In this document: positions 57,508 through 64,000 of the stretch, one piece after another
Layout of the letters: every line of letters starts with the position of its first letter
Position numbering within the stretch: position 1 is the first letter of the stretch
NCBI RefSeq assembly: GCF_031143425.1
Contig: NC_090451.1
Location: forward strand, 667,244,508 to 667,308,507
Length of the DNA stretch: 64,000 nucleotides
Reading direction: 5' to 3'
Source: Pleurodeles waltl
Lineage: Eukaryota > Chordata > Amphibia > Caudata > Salamandridae
Notes under the pieces: generated by a model
What the model saw: only the letters and a program-made list of their open reading frames with translations
Database searches by the model: none
What the model was told of the DNA's origin: nothing
Translations under genes and position numbers: made by a program

Positions 57508-58222
57508 TGCCTGTGCCTGCAGTCGACTCGAGGATGAAGGAGCTGAGCAGCATGGAATTAAGGTAAGGTTTTTAAAAAATATATATTTAATTTTATTTCT
57601 CCCTCCTCCCTCGCCACGCGCCGGCCCTTTTCCCTCCCACAAGCACCATTACACCGCACCCATCTTTGGGGAGGAAGATGAAAACTTGTGGATAATGAAG
57701 AAAGCAGGGTTGAAAAAGAACCTGTAGGAGCGAAATAAAGGAACAGGAAGTGCCAGGTGAAAGGGACAATAGTGGTATTCAGTAACCACAGTATTCTGCA
57801 GTGGGCTTCGAAGAACAGCTTTGGGTTCCTGCACTACTTTATAAAGTACGTGCTGGTGGAAGTCCTAGGGTGAGGGCAAGCGTTTTTCTAGCTAGCTGGT
57901 AACCATGTGTAATATGTGACTGGGTTGCTGAAGGCTAGCAGATATGCCAGTATTCTCTTCCTAATTTTATTATTTGGAAATTCAGCTAAAAAATATATGT
58001 ATTTATATTCATGCTGGATAGTTGTCTGGCAATACTATTCATTCATATTTATCTATACCTATCTATTTTATAATTATTTTACTCTTTAGTGAGTAGGCCA
58101 GTCCTAGCTTCCAATAATGCTACCAAGGGGTACTGGTGGTTTACTAAAAACACTGGCCACATGGCAAGTGATTTGTGTAAATATCAAACTTCACAATGTG
58201 GCACGCTGTTAGAGACAGCAGA

Positions 58223-58411
58223 CAGTGCTTTAAATGGGCAGGTGCTGTCCGGTACACGGTACAAGCACTTCTTTAGTTTGAAAGGGAGAGTACCTGCACT
58301 TTCCAGCACTACTGCAATACATTTAATGGGAGAGTACCAGCACTTCCCAAGAGCAAACGGGTACGCTAAATAGTGAGTACCTGCACTTCTATATTTTCCT
58401 TTAAAGCACTG
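58223..58411. mobile_element. hAT-type MITE, family H1, copy 2 (189 bp)
   Basis: Termini CAGTGCTTTAAATGG and CCTTTAAAGCACTG. Interior GGAGAGTACCTGCACTT matches copies 1 and 3. Flanking octamers ACAGCAGA and GCAGTAGT agree at 5 of 8. Confidence 0.86.
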
Positions 58412-58499
58412 GCAGTAGTGAGATGTCATGTAACTGTTCCCGTAAGTCAAATAAAATGAAATATCTCGCTTCTCTATCTTGGGTGAGTGGGTGGTTGAA

Positions 58500-58518
58500 G
58501 GGGGGGGGGGGGGGGGGG
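58500..58518. repeat. G homopolymer (19)
   Basis: Pure G run about 1 kb before SEMA6C exon 2; G-quadruplex-prone in the sense pre-mRNA. Confidence 0.9.
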
Positions 58519-59541
58519 TTACCAGTGGAAATTACATCTCAAGGGGGCAGCAGCGTTCAGGCTTACGGTTAACACAGATGCCTTATTTTCAGCTGATGCT
58601 TAAAGGCCGCTCGACTACTTAACGAATCTGTACAATGTTTGTGCATTCCACCAATAATGAAAAGTTGTTGACACTGTTTATGATGGACAAACTGTGACGC
58701 AGGTGGTCCAAAACTCAATGGCAAAGTTATTACAAAACCACTAGAATTCCTGAAAATGTGCACTTTCGGGTGTGGGGAGCTGTTAATTACAGTGTATCAA
58801 AGATCGTCGCTGAACTCACCCAGTAAAATACCAACGCAAACATAACGCCCCCCGCCCCCCCTCATGAGATCACTACACTCCTCTATGGTAAGGGGCTGCC
58901 ATCCGCAAAATAAACAAAAATGCATTTTGAGTACAATAATGTTGCGTTATTAAGTATTTGGCAAATTAAGTAAGGCACGGGAGGCTCTGTAACCTTAGCA
59001 ACCCTCTAGGTAAGTATTTTCTTGAATAAATGTATTTCAACCACCTGCTCAATCGCGTGTACCGATGGCCCAGGTGCAGACAGGGAAAACTCTTGGTGAG
59101 GCAATTATTGTAATGGATAAAACAGACTGGTAAATAAAATGTTCCATTTATGTCCCACTTTTGACTTAAACTGAAATAGTTCGTCTTTTTGTTTGTTACT
59201 CCTCGTCTTTTTTTCCCCGTTTGCCCTTTTACGGCAAAAAGCACAAAGGTAAATAAAATAGCGAAAAAAAAATGTTTTAGTGCATATCATTTAGGAAGTT
59301 ATAAGAGACGGCGCAACGGACACATTGGGCTTTATATCGGTGTAATTGCGTGCAAGTTTGGTGACTTCAATAATTGATTTACCAAAATGCATTATTTATC
59401 AAAAACGGAAAGAATGGGCTCGATATACGAATCTTCCAGTGAGGTGGCTGGCCTTGAAGTGGAGGGGCTGTGGCACAGCGCCCCTTGTCTGCTGAGGACT
59501 GACTGTACATTAATCTATCCGCTGCCCTCCCTCCCTCGCAG

Positions 59542-59656
59542 GTACTCTCGCCTACCCCTGGTTCCGCGGCCTGGTGACCGACAATGAGACGGCACTGCTC
59601 GGCCTGGACTTCCAGCGGATGCTGAAGCTGAACCACACGCTCTTCATCGCAGCCAG
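59542..59656 (+). CDS. SEMA6C: SEMA6C coding exon 2 (start of sema domain)
   Basis: This exon continues the SEMA6C frame from 51163 in phase. The acceptor is a C/T-rich tract ending CTCGCAG at 59541; the donor is CAG then GTGAGTGAG after 59656, leaving two bases of an Arg/Ser codon. It encodes residues 37-74 of the predicted protein, the start of the sema beta-propeller. Diagnostic pieces are PWFRGL, GLDFQRML and HTLFIAAR. As I recall it, human SEMA6C has SWFRGL, GLDFQRFL and RTLLVAAR at the same places, closer than SEMA6A, 6B or 6D. Two N-glycosylation sequons are visible (Asn51-Glu-Thr and Asn67-His-Thr); the second matches the conserved Asn-Arg-Thr site of class 6 members. No following exon is evident before 64000, so the sema domain, PSI domain, membrane segment and cytoplasmic tail lie outside the window. 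Together the two exons cover roughly the first 75 residues of a protein of about 900-1000. Confidence 0.9.
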
Positions 59657-60860
59657 GTGAGTGAGTGAGGGCTGTGGTAAGTGACAACGGCCGTAGTGAG
59701 TGAGGGCTGTGACTGAAACATCACTGATGCTCACAATGTCCTTAGGAGCCGCATAAACCTTGCTCTCCGTGACCCTCACGCAGTCGCTCCATCGCTAGAG
59801 GGATGTCCCCCTCGCGGTGTGCCTTCATTAGAATTTCCTGTATTCAAGCACGTGCTCTCAGGTGAGCGACACTGGTACCTCATTGCCACCAACTCTCAGA
59901 AAGCCGTGGCCGTGAGTAACAAACCAGGCCCGAGGTGAGTGAAGTCCACGGTGAACGACTAGATGGGGCGTGAGGAACTTGTAAGAGCTGAAGGCGTGAG
60001 AGTGGAGGCTATGGAACAGCGAGGGACCAGTGAGTGCTGTTTGAAAGTAAAGACCATGGTCAGTGAGGGCCCTGACACGGCTTTCTGAGTCAGCGGCAAG
60101 GTGAATGAGGTATGAGTGACTCATCTGGGAGCACGTGCTTGAATACAGGAAATTCTAACGAAGGCACGCCGTGGGGGAGACATCCCTCTAGTGAGGGAGT
60201 GAATGAGTAAGGGTAATGGAGAGCAAGGTTTATGCGGCTGATCAGTGGTGTTTGTGAATGACAGCAAGTAAGGGTCAGGGAAAGTGAAAACCAACCTTGA
60301 ATAACCTTTTAGTGAGTCCATGGAGTGCCAGCGGGCGGAAGAACCAGGAACGCGCCATCTTTCGGCCAGAGCCCAAGTGAGTAAAGGTCCCCGGGAGTGA
60401 GTGACGGCCAGTTTGAGCCGGGGTAGGCAACTAAGGTTTCCACCAAGGGCGGCAACAGGAAGTGGGGAGCATAGTGAGTGTGGCTTGCACGACTGAGGTT
60501 CTCCAAGAATGCATTGAGCAAGGTGACTGATGGCCACAGCTGGTGAGGGGCTGGGTGGGGGAACGGCTCGATGAAGGTGTTTTATGGTGAGTCGGGTTTT
60601 CAGGCTCTGAGCCCGAAGGGAGTAAGGACACATATGAGGAGAGCTGGAAAAAAGATGTCAGCGAAGACTTAAGTATCATAGCAACGAGGACCACAACGAA
60701 TGAGGGCGATGGACTGACCGAAAAGCCTGATGCAAAAACGTCGGAGGGACTGAATATGGGCCCTGAGGGTAGGAAGTCCCAGCCTAAGTGAGAACACCGA
60801 GACAGGCCTTTTGCAATCAATACAGGTAGGAAATGAAATGGAGTGCACGGCTCATCTGAT
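59657..60860 (+). repeat. GTGAG-rich degenerate tandem repeat
   Basis: GTGAGTGAGGGCTGTG and looser forms (AGTGAGTAAAGG, GGGAGTGAGTGACGG, GGTGAATGAGG) recur throughout, a decayed minisatellite that starts at the very splice donor and contains many donor-like GTGAGT words. It keeps a 170-codon minus-strand frame open (60121-60633), which is not a gene. Confidence 0.55.
59729..60243. repeat. Large imperfect inverted repeat, arms about 160 bp
   Basis: The left arm (about 59745-59907) and the reverse complement of the right arm (about 60075-60243) align: GCCGCATAAACCTTGCTCTC, CTAGAGGGATGTC, TTAGAATTTCCTGTATTCAA, GCACGTGCTC, TACCTCATT and CAGAAAGCCGTG are shared, with scattered substitutions. The spacer is about 170 bases. 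It starts under 100 bases after the SEMA6C exon 2 donor, so the pre-mRNA could form a long duplex. Confidence 0.85.
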
Positions 60861-61039
60861 TGAGGGCGCGGTGAGTGCACTGGAGCGAGGTGGCATGCAA
60901 GCTGGAGGATTGAGAACTCGGATCCGTGCACCTTCTGGCTCGTGCACTCTTGACCCCTCTGAGCCTATTATTTTTAGCACACTACAAACCAGGGTCGATG
61001 AAGGTTTAAAAAAAAAAAAAAAAAAATTCTGGTGATATG

Positions 61040-61490
61040 TGCCTTTATTATTCCACGATCCCGGCGCTACTGCTCCTGCTGCACGCACCATGGATCGCCC
61101 ACGTCAAGTGGCAGCGGAGACCGGGTGCCCACTTGCGCATGCGCGGCACGTCCCTGCCCCCGGGGCTCCGGTGGCGCGCGCCGCGCACCTGACATGAAAT
61201 GGCGCCTCCGATAGCGCGCGCCGCCCGCTTTGTACCCGCGATAATGGTGCCAAACGCGGCGAGATAGCGCGTGACGGGCCGCTGACAGGCCTTGTAATTG
61301 TGCTGACGGGCTGTATATCAGATGCGGGCCTGGGCACCGAGATACCAGTCCGTGCTGCGCGCGAGAGATAAGGAGGGCTGGCTGCCAGCGCGAGCCACCA
61401 CCGCGGGGGGAGTGGGGGCAGTGGCCGAACGGTGCTGCGAGGGTGTACGCGTCCGAGGGGCTGGGGAGGGCCCCTGCCACCGAGCTACTG
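61040..61490. promoter_or_regulatory. Intragenic CpG island with NRF-1-like site
   Basis: The most CpG-dense stretch in the window: GGTGGCGCGCGCCGCGCACC, GATAGCGCGCGCCGCCCGC, CGAGATAGCGCGTGACGGGC, plus TGCGCATGCGCG (61134-61145). AT-rich DNA flanks both sides. Overlapping frames (137 codons -, 93 codons -, 70 codons +) reflect scarcity of stop codons in GC-rich DNA; none shows a recognisable domain. Likely an alternative SEMA6C promoter, an antisense promoter, or a GC-rich element that escaped CpG decay. Confidence 0.6.
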
Positions 61491-61661
61491 CACGGAAGAA
61501 CATCGCTTCAGCAGGAGCACTGGGGTCTGAGTGACAGACAAGTGGGGCATTTGAATGACTGTGGCTATTTCTACTTTGGGGCGCATTCCAGGCCATCATT
61601 TTTTGTTCATTGTACCACTGCAGACAGGGGCCAACTACATGTAACTCGGTCTTAGCCTATC

Positions 61662-61843
61662 CAGTGCTTTAAATGGGCCGGAACTGAGTACTGGCACTTT
61701 TTTATTTTGAGAGTTAGAGAACCTGCATTTATCAAGAAAAACGTAATACTTTTGATTGGCGAGTACTGGCGCTTCTGAGAAGCAAGCAGGTACTCTGGTA
61801 CAGAGTACGTACCTGCACTTCTGTTTTTCCATTTCAAGCACTG
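61662..61843. mobile_element. hAT-type MITE, family H1, copy 3 (182 bp)
   Basis: Termini CAGTGCTTTAAATGG and CCATTTCAAGCACTG. Flanking octamers AGCCTATC (61654-61661) and GGCCTATC (61844-61851) agree at 7 of 8, confirming the 8-base duplication for the family. Inner palindromes around GGTACTCTGGTACAGAGTAC. Confidence 0.9.
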
Positions 61844-62084
61844 GGCCTATCCGCAAAGGAGACAGCTCAACAGAATACAAGCAACCATTGACATGTTTCA
61901 GCCTTGTTGGGCCTTATCAGTGAGGTGCACTTTGAATCCTATGGCACAGTGAGTGTATGACTCAAACACGAGCGTACTCCTAGCACTTGGGGCATCTCAG
62001 TGATAAGTGTTGATGGGGAAGTAATCTCTGATCTATTACCCCCTTTCGGCAACCGGGACAGGGACAAGACTACTTTACGCCGAA

Positions 62085-62150
62085 AAGCGCTTTGACGCCT
62101 CATCAGGGGTAGTAAGCGCTATATAAATACTATTACAATACAATACAAAA
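62085..62150 (+). repeat. SINE/L2-type tail fragment
   Basis: AAAGCGCTTTGACGCCTCAT followed by AAGCGCTATATAAATACTAT and an ACAAT-rich end, the typical tail of vertebrate SINEs mobilised by L2-like LINEs. The head is not evident. Confidence 0.5.
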
Positions 62151-63689
62151 CATATTTCCACTTCCCAACTGTGACACAGTATACTAGCTAAAACTGATGG
62201 AATAGAATCTGCCCAGAGTAATTACTAGTATTTCTGATTAACAGCATTTCCTTCCATCACATTTTTGCTAAATCATTTATGGAATAAGACTTAATTCGGA
62301 CATAGGGGAAGCACTCACTCATGCAGCTGGAACATCACTAGGTCAGGTACAGTACTCCACAGACTGGGGTCACAGCAGGAACAGACAGTCACTAGTAAGA
62401 TTTCACATCCAACGGCGAATCAAGTAGCTCACTGGTCCAACCCTTGAGGGGACTGCTGGTGCAGCAATGACACATAGTGAGTCGTCGCAGAAAGGCACTG
62501 GTTCCCTCCATGCAGTAATAGTTATTTGGTCCTCAGTGACACCTTGTGGTCATAGTGTGTAGGTGGCAGCACAGTGTAGCACACCAGTGCCACCCAGAGT
62601 CCAATAACAGTATTATACCAGTAAATTCTCAGATTGTTGCATAATCTGCAGCCCTCCAATAAGAATATGATATGAACCACAGAGGGTAAACCTGCAAAAC
62701 CCAAGAGGGGCTGGGTAGAAATTATTGTGAAGAGTCTACGTTGCCCACTCTTGGACCCTCCAGTAAGAAGGCACCTGATCAGCAGTGGCACAAAGTAGCG
62801 AGCAGCATGGCACTTGTTTATTATCCATGATTCCTCATCTTGTAGATGCATTCTTCGGCGCCTGTATTTTCATGCTTCTCAAACAGGGTGATTAATAGAA
62901 TCCATTGCAGTCTTGCATCTGCTTCCATGCCTCCTATTTGGTACACAGATGTCCAGGGTAGATGCACATGGACCGGATCCAGAATTTCACGATATCCACT
63001 TTTCATGTAATATTTCCTTTTAGGTAAGAGTCTTCGAGGTAGATCCACGAGGGCTGCAATCACTCAGGTTCAGGATAATCGCGGTCTCTGTAAATGGGTT
63101 CCATTAGAGTAATTCCGTGTATATTTATCCTGGCTGGATATCCTGAAAATCACAAGGACGCCTGTAGTGGCCACTCACGTTTGGTTCATTTTGTGCGCAT
63201 TAACCCTATGAGGATACTCTCCAACTCTGACTCACTCTAATGTGACCTCCTGGGCCTACGCTGGACACCCCGATTTGAAGGATGATACTTTGTATTCTGG
63301 TCTTTCTTGTGTTTTATTGTGGGGAAGATGCCATCCACCATGCTGGTCTCCTTCTGCGTGCGTATCTGCCTGTATGGAGAGCGCACTGTTGTCTGAAGTT
63401 TTTCTGACTTTTCTCGAATGCCTCCTGATATGGGAGGTATACTTGTTGCTAGGCTGCCTTTCCTGCTCTTTCTAGGCCTGCCTGATTTATTTTCTATTGT
63501 TCACCGGGCGTGTTTATATAATGAAAGCCTACAATACACATCTATTACCATTCAGCTCCATGACAAATGAAGGAGTGAAATACAACGACAGTAAATCAAC
63601 CACGACAACCTCATAGACTTCTAAACAATGCTAAACTGACTGGTCGTTTTTTTAAAAATATCAAAATAACCTAGGTTGCCGAGAGGATT

Positions 63690-64000
63690 ATTTATTAATG
63701 GGTTCAGGAGAGACAATATATTTATTCATTATTTGCTTTGGCCATGTGATCAGTCTTTAAAGGGTTTATAAAGGAGCCAATGTAAGCTTTATATGTAGGA
63801 CGGTGTGATCATTCGTTGGTGAGCTCACTAGAGACAATACGGTAGTGCTTTAATGAGCTGGACAGACACGGTGTTTCTTCGTTTAAGAGCTCACGAGGGA
63901 GACGATGTGACCAGCCACTGAGGTTATGAGGGAGACCCCATGAGTAAGACAATGTCATTCATTAATTATTTCTTGAGGGAGACAATATGGTCATTCAGTA
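63690..64000. repeat. Degenerate tandem repeat, GAGGGAGACAATG units
   Basis: Phrases GGAGAGACAATATATT, CTAGAGACAATACGG, GAGGGAGACGATGTGACC, GAGTAAGACAATGTCATTC and GAGGGAGACAATATGGTCAT recur every roughly 45-75 bases together with TTCATTNATNA and GAGCTCAC words. The array runs off the window end. Confidence 0.7.

Larger units (their letters stand above)
51164..59541 (+). other. SEMA6C: SEMA6C intron between coding exons 1 and 2
   Basis: Intron of 8378 bases with GT at 51164-51165 and AG at 59540-59541, inserted in phase 1 of a Gly codon. It carries a C homopolymer near 52.65 kb, a tRNA-derived SINE near 52.9 kb, a short-unit tandem repeat near 54.3-54.65 kb, an AT-rich homeodomain-site cluster near 55.2 kb, a multi-hairpin array near 57.2-57.5 kb, a hAT-type element at 58.2-58.4 kb and a G homopolymer near 58.5 kb. 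I saw no other convincing coding exon. Stretches not itemised separately (51.3-52.6, 53.1-54.3, 55.4-57.1 and 58.6-59.5 kb) are unremarkable intronic sequence. Confidence 0.8.
59657..64000 (+). other. SEMA6C: SEMA6C intron following exon 2 (incomplete)
   Basis: From the exon 2 donor to the window edge no acceptor-exon-donor combination encoding the next sema segment (expected Asp-His-Val after Ala-Ala-Arg) was found. The intron is therefore longer than 4.3 kb. It begins with a GTGAG-rich degenerate repeat containing a large inverted repeat, then a CpG island (61.04-61.48 kb), a hAT-type element, a SINE tail, about 1.5 kb of unremarkable sequence (62.15-63.69 kb) and a degenerate tandem repeat at the window end. 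Confidence 0.75.

Noticed and set aside
60121..60633. 170-codon minus-strand frame opposite the SEMA6C intron
   Set aside because: Derives from the GTGAG-rich degenerate repeat and one arm of the large inverted repeat; no homology recognised.
60690..60720. Possible next SEMA6C exon at GAGGACCACAACG (Asp-His like)
   Set aside because: No polypyrimidine acceptor, and the translation after Asp-His diverges at once from the expected Val/Phe/Ser pattern with no donor.
61067..61480. 137-codon minus-strand frame in the CpG island
   Set aside because: GC-rich DNA has few stop codons; the Ala/Arg/Pro-rich translation has no recognisable domain.

Overview
This window looks like a piece of a very large vertebrate nuclear genome, most likely a salamander or newt. 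It has one recognisable protein-coding gene, spread over long introns, in a background of interspersed repeats: short hAT-type elements with 8-bp target duplications, tRNA-derived SINEs, minisatellites and old unclassified families. The organism call is an inference from repeat style and intron size; the sequence does not prove the species. I found no tRNA or rRNA gene, no bacterial-type operon and no CRISPR array. Every long open frame I examined outside the gene looks fortuitous or repeat-derived.

The gene is the 5' end of SEMA6C (class 6 semaphorin, transmembrane axon-guidance ligand/receptor), on the + strand. Coding exon 1 (51055-51163) encodes the start and the signal peptide. Coding exon 2 (59542-59656) encodes the beginning of the sema domain. 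The two join in phase across an intron of about 8.4 kb. The rest of the gene lies beyond the right edge. A splice-acceptor-like tract ends at 50990, so the ATG exon may have upstream non-coding exons. CpG-rich blocks at about 26.75-26.95 kb and 38.9-39.2 kb are possible upstream promoters. A stronger CpG island lies inside the gene (61.04-61.48 kb), and another, with ATF/CREB-type and CCAAT boxes, lies at the far left (2.11-2.39 kb) and may belong to a neighbouring gene.

Layout: 0-11 kb holds an inverted pair of one repeat family, a SINE, a hAT element, the left CpG island and a 39-bp minisatellite. 11-31 kb is mostly degenerate repeats, including a roughly 1-kb family with a recurrent terminal signature, and one well-bounded 336-bp hAT element. 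31.8-32.3 kb is a GC-rich block open in both strands (possible conserved element). 37.57-38.57 kb is a 40-bp minisatellite with a 240-bp higher-order period. 40.4-41.1 kb contains strong hairpins. 43.5-43.9 kb is a minisatellite with a HindIII site in most units. 44.7-50.5 kb carries several hAT elements and a tandem array of hairpins. 51.0-64.0 kb is SEMA6C with its introns, which contain a second hairpin array, two more hAT elements of one family, a large imperfect inverted repeat just after exon 2, and the intragenic CpG island.

The most unusual structures are two arrays of successive, mutually different hairpins (49.33-49.67 kb and 57.20-57.51 kb) on either side of SEMA6C coding exon 1. 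I know of no standard element class with this architecture, and it may define a non-autonomous, multi-hairpin mobile element.
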